Shown here in pieces: positions 8,594 to 16,814 of a stretch of 64,000 bases of DNA. Where the stretch lies: positions 62,001 through 126,000 of the forward strand of contig JAEYUQ010000003.1 of NCBI GenBank assembly GCA_023432405.1, given 5' to 3'. The stretch comes from Actinomycetes bacterium (lineage in GTDB: Bacteria > Actinomycetota > Actinomycetes > Mycobacteriales > Mycobacteriaceae). How positions within the stretch are numbered: the first letter of the stretch is position 1; each line of letters opens with the position of its first letter. The notes under the pieces were generated by a model. The model had not been told where the DNA came from, ran no database searches, and saw only the letters and a list, made by a program, of their open reading frames with translations. The translations under genes and the position numbers were made by a program.

Positions 8594-9653
8594 CAAGACC
8601 TTAAGCAGCCAGTACCTTGCAGCAGAGCCTCTCGCAGCAGGAGCGTCGCTAAGCAGAAGGGCGGGAGCCTTCCACAATCAGCGTGCAGCCAGAAAGTACT
8701 GGATTCTCCTGGGGACTATGTCTGGTCTGGCACTGCTTTTCATTGTGGCGCTACTGACCTACAACAATCCCATGCCTTTTGGCAGTGAACGGTTTTGGCT
8801 CATTGCAGAAAGGCGCCTCAACGCTGTGATAGCGATGGTGATTGTGGCGTTTTGTCAGTCTGTAGCCACCGTGGCATTTCAAACCGTGACAAACAACCGA
8901 ATTATTACTCCCTCCATCATGGGGTTTGAATCCCTCTACGTGGCGTTGCACACCGCAACGGTGTATTTCCTGGGAGTGACAGGCCTGATGGAGGCGCGCA
9001 GTCTTGGCACTTTCCTGCTACAGCTGGGGTTGATGGTGGGTTGCTCACTGGCTCTCTACGGGTGGCTGCTCAGTGGCAGCCGAGGAAATATGCACGCCAT
9101 GCTGCTGGTGGGAATTGTCATTGGTGCTGGATTAGGGTCAGTCTCTACCTTCATGCAGCGCCTTTTGACTCCCTCCGAGTTTGATGTGCTGACGGCTCGT
9201 CTCTTTGGGTCTGTGAACAATGCGGAGGCTGAGTACTATCCCATAGCGCTGCCGCTCATAGTGGTTGCCGGAGGACTGATTCTGCTTTCCTCGCGCAAGC
9301 TCAACGTGCTCTCACTGGGATCTGAGATCACCACCAACCTGGGGCTCAACCACAAGCGCCTGAGCATCGTGATGCTGGTGCTCATCACCGTACTGATGGC
9401 AGTATCCACAGCTTTGGTAGGCCCGATGGCTTTCCTCGGATTCCTGGTGGCCACCTTGGCCTACCAATGCGCCCAGACCTATGACCACCGCTACATTTTC
9501 CCCATGGCCTTTGTGATTGGCATTTTTGTGATGACCAGCGCGTACTTCGTGATGAATCACATCTTCTACGCTCAGGGCGTGGTATCCATTGTCATTGAAC
9601 TTATCGGAGGCACCGTGTTTCTTGTCACCATCTTGAAAAAGAGCAGCCTGTGA
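8586..9653 (+). CDS. Ferric siderophore ABC permease (FatC/YclO-like)
   Basis: 355 residues, GTG start at 8586 inside the end of the preceding permease gene. A 45-residue N-terminal tail is followed by nine helices of the FecCD fold, with the matching core RRLNAVIAMVIVAFCQSVATVAFQTVTNNRIITPSIMGFESLY. It pairs with the upstream permease to make a heterodimeric channel. The ATPase gene begins in its stop codon (GTGA), so all four genes are translationally linked. Confidence 0.9.
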   Translation: MVNKTLSSQYLAAEPLAAGASLSRRAGAFHNQRAARKYWILLGTMSGLALLFIVALLTYNNPMPFGSERFWLIAERRLNAVIAMVIVAFCQSVATVAFQTVTNNRIITPSIMGFESLYVALHTATVYFLGVTGLMEARSLGTFLLQLGLMVGCSLALYGWLLSGSRGNMHAMLLVGIVIGAGLGSVSTFMQRLLTPSEFDVLTARLFGSVNNAEAEYYPIALPLIVVAGGLILLSSRKLNVLSLGSEITTNLGLNHKRLSIVMLVLITVLMAVSTALVGPMAFLGFLVATLAYQCAQTYDHRYIFPMAFVIGIFVMTSAYFVMNHIFYAQGVVSIVIELIGGTVFLVTILKKSSL

Positions 9654-10405
9654 TTACTCTCAAGAATGTTCGCAAAGCCTATAGCAGTGAGGTAACCATA
9701 GGTCCGGTCACCCTGGACATTCCGGCGGGGGGAATCACAGCTTTTGTGGGGCCCAATGGAGCTGGTAAATCTACCCTGCTCACCATGATCGGGCGTCTCT
9801 TGGGAATAGACGAAGGAACCATTGAGGTGGCAGGCAATGACGTTGCCTCCACAAAATCCAAGGATTTGGCCACGATCATCTCTATCCTCCGGCAGGAAAA
9901 TCACTTCATCACCAAGCTCACTGTGCGCCAATTGGTTGGCTTCGGGCGTTTCCCCTATACAGGTGGAGCTTTAACTGCAGAAGATGAAGAAATCATTTCG
10001 CGCTACATTGACTTCCTGGGTCTGGAGAAACTTGAAAACCGCTACTTAGATGAGCTCTCGGGAGGGCAACGCCAACGAGCCTATGTGGCCATGGTGCTCA
10101 GCCAAGAAACCGAGTACGTTCTCCTGGACGAGCCCCTCAACAACCTGGATATTGCTCATAGCGTGCAAATGATGAAGCATCTTCAGCACGCTGCTGAAAG
10201 CTTTGGCCGCACCATCATTGTGGTGCTCCATGACATCAACTTCGCTGCCCGCTACGCCGACTACATCTGCGCAGTCAAAGACGGGCGCATCCTCCACTTC
10301 GGCACACCCCAGGACATCATGAAAGACGCCACCCTCACGGAGATATTCAACACCCCCGTTCACGTTATCGACGCCCCCGATGGCCCTTTGGCCTGCTACT
10401 ACTAG
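9650..10405 (+). CDS. Ferric siderophore ABC transporter ATPase (FatE/YclP-like)
   Basis: 251 residues, GTG start overlapping the permease stop. Walker A GPNGAGKST is near residue 36, the signature is LSGGQRQRA, Walker B is VLLDEPLNNLD, and the switch His is in VVLHDINFA. The ending (FNTPVHVIDAPDGPLACYY) is typical of the YclP group rather than of the FepC group. It powers the importer and closes the operon. It converges on ktrA with 66 bases between stops and no clear hairpin. Confidence 0.9.
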   Translation: MITLKNVRKAYSSEVTIGPVTLDIPAGGITAFVGPNGAGKSTLLTMIGRLLGIDEGTIEVAGNDVASTKSKDLATIISILRQENHFITKLTVRQLVGFGRFPYTGGALTAEDEEIISRYIDFLGLEKLENRYLDELSGGQRQRAYVAMVLSQETEYVLLDEPLNNLDIAHSVQMMKHLQHAAESFGRTIIVVLHDINFAARYADYICAVKDGRILHFGTPQDIMKDATLTEIFNTPVHVIDAPDGPLACYY

Positions 10406-10471
10406 CCTTGCTGCTACTCCAATCAGCTTCTGACTTTGTCACTGAAAGAGAGCCTTGTCCAGGCCAAGCTC

Positions 10472-11167
10472 TTAACCAGCGGAGCTCGCGAACTTCTCCA
10501 GAGCCGTCACTGCCCCCGCGGCAATAACCATGTCACCGGCCTGGAGAATATCTGTATCGTTGGCTCTTCGGAATTCTTTATCTTTGGGGCGCAGTGCCAG
10601 AATACTTACCTTGTACTTATTAGTGGCATTGACGTCCTCAACCGATTTGCCCAGAGCTTCCACGGGTGGGGCAATCTTGGCAACAACAAAGTTCTGGTCA
10701 AACTCCATGTATTCTTGGACTTCCCCACCTATGAGGTGGGCAATTCTCCGGCCTGTGTCTGCTTCAGGACGAATCACGTGGTGAACACCAATCTGCCGCA
10801 AGATTTTGGCGTGGGCTGGGTTATCTGCCTTCGCCCAAATACTTGGTACTCCCATGTCCACCACCGCAGACGCCGTCAACACAGATCCCTCAATGTCAGA
10901 CCCAATAGCAATCACCACGCGCTGAGCTTCTGAGACACCCAACTGCTCTAAGGCTCGTGGATTTGTGGTATCCGCACTGAGCACGTGGTCAAATTCAGAG
11001 GCGCATTCCTGAACCACGTGCGGGTCATCGTCAACGCAGAGTACCTCCACACCGTTGGCCACCAGCTCGGCTGCCAAGGATTGACCAAACCTCCCCAGGC
11101 CGAGAATGATAACGGCACTAAAATCTTTCTGCTTAACCAATGAACGGCCTTTCTTCCGGGTAATCAA
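10472..11167 (-). CDS. ktrA: Potassium uptake regulatory subunit KtrA/TrkA
   Basis: 231 residues. An RCK-N domain (residues ~15-140) carries the nucleotide-binding ILGLGRFGQSLA motif and the acidic VDDDP end of strand 2; an RCK-C (TrkA-C) domain occupies residues ~150-225. It forms a cytoplasmic ring that gates the KtrB channel in response to bound nucleotides. The reading frame begins 35 bases inside ktrB, indicating coupled translation; a later TTG/GTT start would shorten it by about ten residues. Confidence 0.9.
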   Translation of the reverse strand: MITRKKGRSLVKQKDFSAVIILGLGRFGQSLAAELVANGVEVLCVDDDPHVVQECASEFDHVLSADTTNPRALEQLGVSEAQRVVIAIGSDIEGSVLTASAVVDMGVPSIWAKADNPAHAKILRQIGVHHVIRPEADTGRRIAHLIGGEVQEYMEFDQNFVVAKIAPPVEALGKSVEDVNATNKYKVSILALRPKDKEFRRANDTDILQAGDMVIAAGAVTALEKFASSAG

Positions 11168-12539
11168 AGAGGCGCTGATGACTGCGCGCGGTGAGTGCTC
11201 CTACTAATGCCAAGATTCCTACCCTTCCAGCAAACATCAAAACAATCAGGATAAGTTGAGCACAGGCAGGGAGCTGCGCCGTGATGCCGGTGGACAGGCC
11301 CACTGTGCCAAAAGCGCTGACCACTTCGAAGAGAATCTGATCCAAGGTGAACTGTGGAGCCAAGAATAAAATGATGAAGGTAGCGCCAATAATCGCACTA
11401 ATCGACGCCGCCAAAACAGCTAGAGCTTGACGGATCACTCGCCGCCCGAGAGTCCGCCCAGCCACAGCAACCGAATTATCACCGCGAACCTCCGCAACGA
11501 TGGCTGCGATGATCACCGCTACTGTGGTGATTTTGACTCCACCAGCTGTACCTCCGGAGCCGCCGCCCACAATCATGAGCAAATCAGTACCAAACAGGGT
11601 GCCGCTAGAAAAATGGGCGTAGTCCACTGCATTGAATCCTGCTGTTCGTGGGCTGACACCTGCAAAGAAAGCATTGAGAATTCGCACAGGCCAGCCTAGA
11701 TCTACGCTCAAAGCACCATTCCATTCTCCACAAGCCACCAAGAGGGTGCCGAGGGGAATGAGTATCGCTGTTCCCAAGAGAGTAAACCGAGCTGTCAAGC
11801 TCCATCGTGCTGGTTGCTTGTGGTTCAGCCGAGCCTGGATATGCCGAGTGAATTCGAGGAGCGCCGGAAAGCCGAGACCGCCCATGATGAGAGCTCCCGC
11901 CAGAGTCAAAAGAATCCAGGGATCCCGTGCGAAACTGATTAGCCCATCCGTGTACAGGGCAAATCCAGCGTTGTTGAAGGCAGACACTGCGTGGAAGAGG
12001 CCGTGCCACAATGCAGCTTCCCAGCTATAGGCGTACTCACAGTGGTACCTAAGAGCTAGCACCAGGAAGATCAGAACCTCAATTAGCAAGGTAAACACTA
12101 CGGTGGCACGCACTACCCGGGTGACCTCGCCAAGAACGAGCCCGCGTTGCTCAGCTGAGGCATCTATGCGATGACGAAGTCCAAGGCGGCGAAAGAAGAC
12201 CAAACCCATGATGGAAGTCAAGGTCATACAGCCCAGACCCCCGATCTGGATGAGAAGCACGATGACTATCTGCCCGCCAATGGACCACTGGGTAGCGGTG
12301 TCTACGGTGATAAGACCGGTAAGAGAGGTAGCAGAGGTGGCCGTAAATAGCGCGTCAAGAAAAGAAGGGCTGGTGGCACCATGGTCTGAGAACGAGACAC
12401 CATCCGCTTGAGCCCACGGCATCATCAGGAGAATAGTTCCGCCAACAATGACACTCAGGAAGCTCAAGCCCACTGCCATGGTAGGCGGAATCCTCCGGCC
12501 GGAGCCGAAGCCCCTTGCCGAATGAACCATTTTCAACAC
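11133..12539 (-). CDS. ktrB: Potassium/sodium-coupled uptake channel subunit KtrB
   Basis: 468 residues of the Trk/Ktr/HKT family. All four degenerate selectivity-filter loops are present with their key glycines: SATSLTG, FNNAGF, SPRTAGFN and FGTVGLSTG, each between paired helices. It imports K+ and is controlled by KtrA, encoded downstream and overlapping. The start could be the ATG at 12539 or the fourth codon (also Met). The 100 bases upstream separate it from the unrelated membrane-protein pair transcribed on the same strand. Confidence 0.92.
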   Translation of the reverse strand: MLKMVHSARGFGSGRRIPPTMAVGLSFLSVIVGGTILLMMPWAQADGVSFSDHGATSPSFLDALFTATSATSLTGLITVDTATQWSIGGQIVIVLLIQIGGLGCMTLTSIMGLVFFRRLGLRHRIDASAEQRGLVLGEVTRVVRATVVFTLLIEVLIFLVLALRYHCEYAYSWEAALWHGLFHAVSAFNNAGFALYTDGLISFARDPWILLTLAGALIMGGLGFPALLEFTRHIQARLNHKQPARWSLTARFTLLGTAILIPLGTLLVACGEWNGALSVDLGWPVRILNAFFAGVSPRTAGFNAVDYAHFSSGTLFGTDLLMIVGGGSGGTAGGVKITTVAVIIAAIVAEVRGDNSVAVAGRTLGRRVIRQALAVLAASISAIIGATFIILFLAPQFTLDQILFEVVSAFGTVGLSTGITAQLPACAQLILIVLMFAGRVGILALVGALTARSHQRLFDYPEERPFIG

Positions 12540-12641
12540 ACAGCGAACACTAGACCTGCACTACCACAGGTACAAGAGAACGGATCAGAATATAGAACGC
12601 CGACAGTCCCCACACCGCAAGGCACAGAGGACGAAGTAACA

Positions 12642-13382
12642 TCAACTATTCTCAACGAGACGAGGTTGATGACCTTTCTTAGTAGGAACGCTAGTAATAC
12701 GCTCTGGTGGTCCAAGATACTCAGCCAAAATGTCACAGAACTCTTCGCGTGAACACTTGTACAAGTTCCGAAACCTCAGCTTTCTGGTTTTTCTACCACC
12801 CTCACCATCGTCAAACTCAATAGTCACCACAGGACCACCACCTCCACCATTTTCCATGGCGTATTCAATTATAGTGGAATTCTTATATTCGGAGCTTTTT
12901 ATAGTTATTCCAAAGTAACTTGAAAACCAAGCCACATATTTGTTTTTAATTCTACAGTCGAAACCCAATGGAATAAGCGATATTGCTAATAATAGTATTG
13001 CAGCAGACGCTATCCCTAAGAATAGCTTTCGCAAATCAGACATATGTTCAGGAAGAAAGGATTGATCAAAGACTCCTACTAAAAAACCACAAGCGAATAG
13101 GGGTATCGTCGGGCTTAACACGAGGAGCAGGCAAAGCCAGGTAGATTTTATTTGTACCCCGTTTTCTTTGGAAGTTACCCTAGTAAAGGATCGAGCCAGA
13201 CGATCGGGATAACTGTCCGCACTAGTTGCACCTAAACTAAGCATAGCCCCCGATATTGGAAAAAGCCATCCTATAAATAATTTTAATGGATCTCCGTTGA
13301 TTTCGCGCGGATGGAAAATCCACCCTAGAATAAGCAGTAAAACCAAGAAAACTATAATCCTTAGTTTCCAGTTGCGGATCAT
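12642..13382 (-). CDS. Membrane protein with conserved cytosolic C-terminal domain (tandem copy 1)
   Basis: 246 residues with about four membrane helices in the first 150, then a soluble ~90-residue domain that starts EYKNSTIIEYAMENGGGGGPVVTIE and ends in FCDILAEYLGPPERITSVPTKKGHQPRLVE. It is a clear paralogue of the next upstream gene. The C-terminal domain is nearly identical in both protein and DNA, while the membrane half has diverged. I recognise no family. It is the last gene of a four-gene run that begins at an IS-truncated glycine-zipper fragment, which suggests an immunity or accessory protein of a toxin locus; that is inference. Confidence 0.7.
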   Translation of the reverse strand: MIRNWKLRIIVFLVLLLILGWIFHPREINGDPLKLFIGWLFPISGAMLSLGATSADSYPDRLARSFTRVTSKENGVQIKSTWLCLLLVLSPTIPLFACGFLVGVFDQSFLPEHMSDLRKLFLGIASAAILLLAISLIPLGFDCRIKNKYVAWFSSYFGITIKSSEYKNSTIIEYAMENGGGGGPVVTIEFDDGEGGRKTRKLRFRNLYKCSREEFCDILAEYLGPPERITSVPTKKGHQPRLVENS

Positions 13383-13424
13383 CGACTTTCCTTATCGCTG
13401 GTAAGATGTCCATTTACCGTATCT

Positions 13425-13440
13425 TGTTTCATGTGAATCA
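13425..13440. other. parS-like palindrome
   Basis: TGTTTCATGTGAATCA matches the ParB-binding consensus TGTTTCACGTGAAACA at 14 of 16 positions. It lies between the two membrane paralogue genes. It could equally be a chance match; no perfect parS was found in the window. Confidence 0.3.
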
Positions 13441-14193
13441 CTTGTTTTCAGATGACTCGTCTTCAACGAGACGAGGTTGATGACCTTTCTTTGTAGGAAC
13501 GCTAGTAATACGCTCTGGCGGTCCAAGATACTCAGCAAGAATGTCACAGAACTCTTCCCGAGAGCACTTATACAAATTCCGGAACTTTAACTTCTTGGTC
13601 GCCCGTCCACCGTCCTCACTGTCGTATTCGATAGTCACAACGGGGCCACCACCTCCACCATTATCCATGGCGTATTCAATTATGGTGGAATTCTTATATT
13701 CCTCCGAACGAATATCTCTACAAAAAAATGTCCATATCCACCTAACATAATTTTTACGAACAACACAGTGGAAACCAGAACAAATCAGTATCAAAACTAA
13801 AGATAAAGAGGTTATCCCGACAATCCCAATAAAATAACGTTCTAAAATTGAAACATAGTAAGGGAAGTAGTAATGATCAAAAATTCCTATATAAGAAGTA
13901 CAGATTAAAATTGGCACTATTGGCCCTATGGCAAGAGCCATACTAAGCCATGTTGCCCTAATATAAAGTGTATTCCTTCGAGGGGTGATTGCGGTAAACG
14001 AACGAGCTAATCTATCAGGATAATCATCAGGATAAACTGCGACAGCAAGCAATATCGAGAGAGCGAACGGAAAAAATATTCCCATAAATCGCCTTCCTAA
14101 ATCTTGCCCTTCATAATTATCGTGCCACCACCACTCCAGTGGAATAAATAGTATAAAAAAACAAACGAGCCGGAGTTTCCAATTTTTAATCAT
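13438..14193 (-). CDS. Membrane protein with conserved cytosolic C-terminal domain (tandem copy 2)
   Basis: 251 residues, paralogue of the adjacent gene at 12642-13382. It has an N-terminal MIKNWKLR start, four to five hydrophobic helices with the shared YPDRLARSFT motif in the first loop, then the almost identical Gly5 and DILAEYLGPPERITSVPTKKG domain. The C-terminal coding DNA has kept high identity and the N-terminal half has not, as in duplication followed by partial gene conversion. It overlaps the upstream gene by eight bases, so it is in an operon with it. Function unknown; toxin-immunity linkage is inferred from context. Confidence 0.7.
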   Translation of the reverse strand: MIKNWKLRLVCFFILFIPLEWWWHDNYEGQDLGRRFMGIFFPFALSILLAVAVYPDDYPDRLARSFTAITPRRNTLYIRATWLSMALAIGPIVPILICTSYIGIFDHYYFPYYVSILERYFIGIVGITSLSLVLILICSGFHCVVRKNYVRWIWTFFCRDIRSEEYKNSTIIEYAMDNGGGGGPVVTIEYDSEDGGRATKKLKFRNLYKCSREEFCDILAEYLGPPERITSVPTKKGHQPRLVEDESSENK

Positions 14194-14743
14194 TACTCAT
14201 CCCTAACAAGGAACAAAGTTTAGTAATGGTGTATTCGCTCAGTGGTCTACAGTCCGGCGACTTGCTAGTAACCGGCGTGTGGTAGGTACGTTGCAGCAAC
14301 ACCCCGCTCCTGTGTTTGCTAACAGAGAGGGGGACTAGAACATCAAACCGAGTTCGTGCCCTCAGAGCAAGTTCACCGTATAGATACGAGGTGCTCGTAT
14401 CTATCCCCGCTCCATACCAAGCTCGTTGCACCTCTCCTTTGGAGTAAGAAACTATCTGGCCACCTTCAGGTAACGGCTCATCAAAATCTTTTAAGAGTTT
14501 GCGTGGATCATCGATATTCTGCAGCGTCCATGCAAGAGATACCGTTACCGAAGTCTGGTTAGCTACTGTCTCTGTAGGGTTGTATGCCACTAAAGCACCA
14601 GGACAAACATCCAACTCACTAAGTAGTATCCAGCCATCAGGAAACTCCCACAAATCTCCAGAATCGACTATCCCATCAAAAGTAATTTGACGGACATCGA
14701 TTCCTAACACCTCTAGCCTCTGCCCCAATGTAGTGGCGTTCAT
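14186..14743 (-). CDS. Unknown soluble protein in toxin-like locus
   Basis: 185 residues, no signal peptide or membrane segment. It is acidic in the first half, with a WEFPDGWILLSELDVCPGALVAYNP segment and a C-terminal basic patch (SVSKHRSGVLLQRTYHTPV). It starts in the stop codon of the glycine-zipper fragment (ATGA) and overlaps the downstream membrane protein gene, so it belongs to the same transcript. I do not recognise a family. The position right after a toxin-like tail is where immunity proteins are usually encoded, but no Imm motif is visible. Confidence 0.6.
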   Translation of the reverse strand: MNATTLGQRLEVLGIDVRQITFDGIVDSGDLWEFPDGWILLSELDVCPGALVAYNPTETVANQTSVTVSLAWTLQNIDDPRKLLKDFDEPLPEGGQIVSYSKGEVQRAWYGAGIDTSTSYLYGELALRARTRFDVLVPLSVSKHRSGVLLQRTYHTPVTSKSPDCRPLSEYTITKLCSLLGMSND

Positions 14744-14955
14744 GTGCTTTCATCCCATCCATTCTTTAGGCTTTTTTCGACCAGGTAAGATGCTGCTAAA
14801 CCAACTCCGAAACCCACTACTGTCCCGGCTACAGGCACTGGCGAACCGGCTATAGCTCCTGCAACAGCCGCGGCACCTGCTCCAGCTGCTGCTCCAGCTG
14901 CCCATCCTGCTGCGCTACTGGCGGTGTTGATGGCTATTGCTTTATCAGGGTCCAT
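14740..14955 (-). pseudogene. Glycine-zipper C-terminal tail, cut off by the IS element
   Basis: 71 codons, MDPDKAIAINTASSAAGWAAG and on: an alanine/glycine zipper (residues 14-60) that should form a small membrane-inserting hairpin. The ATG overlaps the terminal base of the IS3-family element, so the start codon is an accident of the junction and the natural N-terminus is missing. The beginning (Asp-Pro-Asp-x-Ala) and the zipper resemble the end of the 571-residue protein at 40743-42458 (DPDHAGRYLGETAGG). It is best read as the tail of a similar large protein. No matching N-terminal coding sequence is seen on the far side of the IS. Confidence 0.65.
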
Positions 14956-14976
14956 GAAGTGTCCTGGGTTTGTTTC

Positions 14977-15897
14977 CTAGGCGTTTGCCCTAGTTTTTAT
15001 TTTCTCTGATACGTCGGTGATGTGCCAGTACTCGTTTTCGACCTCGACCGGCGTGCGGTAGTCAAGGGCTTGGTGGACACGGATCTGGTTCCACCAGTTG
15101 ACCCACTCGAAGGTAGCGATCTCAACCTCAAGAACGTCGTTCCATCGATGGTTAGTGATCAACTCGTTGTTATACGAGCCGTTGACGTTTTCGGCCAACG
15201 CATTGTCGTAAAAATCCCCAGCGCTTTCGGTCGAGGCAGTAATCCCCGCATCAGTGAGCCGATCGTGATACACCATCGAGACATACTGACTCCCATGATC
15301 GCTGTGGTAAACCAGCCCATTGGTCTCCTTCACGCTAGTGTTGGCCTGGTTCAATGCCTGTAGCGGTAATGCTTCAGCGCGCATAGAACCGGACAGCGCC
15401 CAGCCCACGATCTTACGGCTGAACACGTCTGTCACTAACACTGCATACACAAACCCTTTCACGGTACGGACGTATGTACTATCCGCACCCCACAACCGAT
15501 TCGGCCTAGGGGCACAACAATCGCGATAAACCACATCCGCTCTAGTATCTTCCCGCCTCGCTGTGCGCATCGTAAGTGGACAACGTCCCTTCCCGGATAC
15601 TCCTGCCAGGCGCATAAGCCTAACGGTTCGTTTCCAGCCGACCTGAAGACCGCAGCCGGTAAGTGCGTGCCACATTGTCCCAACCCCAGACACGCCATAG
15701 TGTGCGGCGTGTATCTGGCAGACCTTGGCCACGAGATCACGGTCCCGGATGCTCCTCACTCGGCGTGCCGTATTAAGCGTTACGGTAGCCAGGGAGGTCA
15801 TGAAACCTCCCTGGCGCTGCCGGTTTAACGTCGCACAGATGAACTCAACTGTGGCACGATCACGATATTTATCAATAAACGCGATCATGTCCAACAC
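14977..15897 (-). CDS. IS3-family transposase OrfB (DDE integrase domain)
   Basis: 306 residues. It has the IS3 OrfB helix-turn-helix-like start (ATVEFICATLN) and an rve integrase core. The three catalytic acids are visible: Asp in RLWGADSTYV, Asp in VYHSDHGSQYVS, and Glu in YDNALAENVNGSY. The C-terminal HQALDYRTPVEVENEYW motif is standard. It normally is made as an OrfAB fusion by -1 frameshifting from orfA, which it overlaps by 26 bases. The domain is intact here, but orfA carries a nonsense codon. Confidence 0.9.
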   Translation of the reverse strand: MLDMIAFIDKYRDRATVEFICATLNRQRQGGFMTSLATVTLNTARRVRSIRDRDLVAKVCQIHAAHYGVSGVGTMWHALTGCGLQVGWKRTVRLMRLAGVSGKGRCPLTMRTARREDTRADVVYRDCCAPRPNRLWGADSTYVRTVKGFVYAVLVTDVFSRKIVGWALSGSMRAEALPLQALNQANTSVKETNGLVYHSDHGSQYVSMVYHDRLTDAGITASTESAGDFYDNALAENVNGSYNNELITNHRWNDVLEVEIATFEWVNWWNQIRVHQALDYRTPVEVENEYWHITDVSEKIKTRANA

Positions 15898-16198
15898 TGG
15901 GGGTCGAGTTCGGACGCGAAAAAGCTGATGCGACCTTCACTAACTCGTTCGTATCGCGTAGTTCTTGGTTCTCCCGGCGTAGCCGAGCGTTCTCAGCAAC
16001 CACGTCTTCCTCAGCTCGCGTGACCTGGCCGGTTTTGCGTGCTTGCTGTAACCATTGCCGGGCAGTGCGCCACGAGACTCCCAGTTTCGGTGCAACCATC
16101 TAACCCGCGTCCCGAATCGACAACCCCTCAGCAAGGATCCGATCCTCCACCAACCGGACAACCCGGTCCTTCGCTTCCTGATCAAATCTCCTCGGCAT
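15872..16198 (-). pseudogene. IS3-family OrfA with an in-frame amber stop
   Basis: From the ATG at 16198 the frame reads MPRRFDQEAKDRVVRLVEDR and continues to codon 32 (IRDAG), then meets TAG at 16100-16102 on the minus strand. It resumes at once with MVAPKLGVSWRTARQWLQQARK to a stop at 15872. The join is typical of one intact IS3 OrfA: a helix-turn-helix that binds the IS ends, then a leucine-zipper-like segment (AENARLRRENQELRDTNE). One base change has therefore split it. The downstream piece could restart at its own ATG, but without the first helices. Confidence 0.8.
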
Positions 16199-16423
16199 AA
16201 ACCAGATTCTCCCATCTACTTAAACAGAAAAAACCTGAGACAGTTCAACAGAGACTTGGATCAAACCCAGAATCGCACATACCCTCAGGGGAAATCGACG
16301 AGATGTCCGCGAGCAATCAGAAACCCAACAGAGGCTCAAACGCCGACCAGGACAACAAGCTCACGGAACGCCAAAGTCGCCAATCAAGAACCCGTGAATA
16401 TAGATTTCCCCACCCGAAAGTTG

Positions 16424-16507
16424 TGGGCGAAGGGGGACTTGAACCCCCACGTCCTTGCGGACACTGGCACCTGAAGCCAGCGCGTCTGCCAATTCCGCCA
16501 CTCGCCC
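16424..16507 (-). tRNA. tRNA-Leu (CAG)
   Basis: 84 nt on the minus strand. It has a 7-bp acceptor GGGCGAG/TTCGCCC, D-loop with AATTGGC, the anticodon stem and loop CTGGC-TTCAGGT-GCCAG (anticodon CAG), a long class II variable arm (TGTCCGCAAGGACG), and the T-loop GGTTCAAGTCC. CCA is not encoded. It lies between the IS element and fhaA. Confidence 0.93.
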
Positions 16508-16814
16508 GAGTAGATCAGCAGCCATGAGCGTGCTGTGAAAAAGATAGCACGTCTACCCTTGAGTTCCTAAATTACCCGTGTCACCTTGCTTAACCTCTTA
16601 CTCGAAAGGCTCTATTCCCGTCACCCTGAGCACCCAACCGTGCACGTCGCTGTCTACTCAGCGCAGCGATGAAGGCAGGACACGCTATCAACGAAGCGGC
16701 CTCTACCATCGTTAAATATCCTTGACGGTTACCGATATCCCTATACTTATGCAGGACGTCAACCCTCACTTTTGAAACTATGTTCTTCCACCTCGCAGAA
16801 AGGAGGCACTGCCA
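16508..16814 (+). promoter_or_regulatory. Leader region of the fhaA-pknB operon
   Basis: 307 bases with no gene. TTGACG at 16722-16727 and TATACT at 16742-16747 resemble promoter hexamers, but the 14-base spacing is short; TACTTA at 16744-16749 would give 16. A strong AAAGGAGG lies just before the fhaA ATG. Nothing else is recognised in the rest. Confidence 0.4.

Larger units (their letters stand above)
14955..16248 (-). mobile_element. IS3-family insertion sequence
   Basis: About 1294 bp. The termini are imperfect inverted repeats: inward from 14955 it reads TGAAGTGTCCTGGGTTTG and inward from 16248 (minus strand) TGAACTGTCTCAGGTTTT, matching at most positions. It contains orfA and orfB in the overlapping arrangement of IS3 elements, with the DDE transposase in orfB. 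Flanking bases are CCA on the left and ACA on the right, so no clear 3-bp target duplication is present, suggesting a deletion or recombination after insertion. orfA has an in-frame stop, so the copy is probably inactive. Confidence 0.88.

Noticed and set aside
16722..16747. A firm promoter call for the fhaA operon
   Set aside because: The two hexamers are only 14 bases apart; kept as a low-confidence note rather than a defined promoter.
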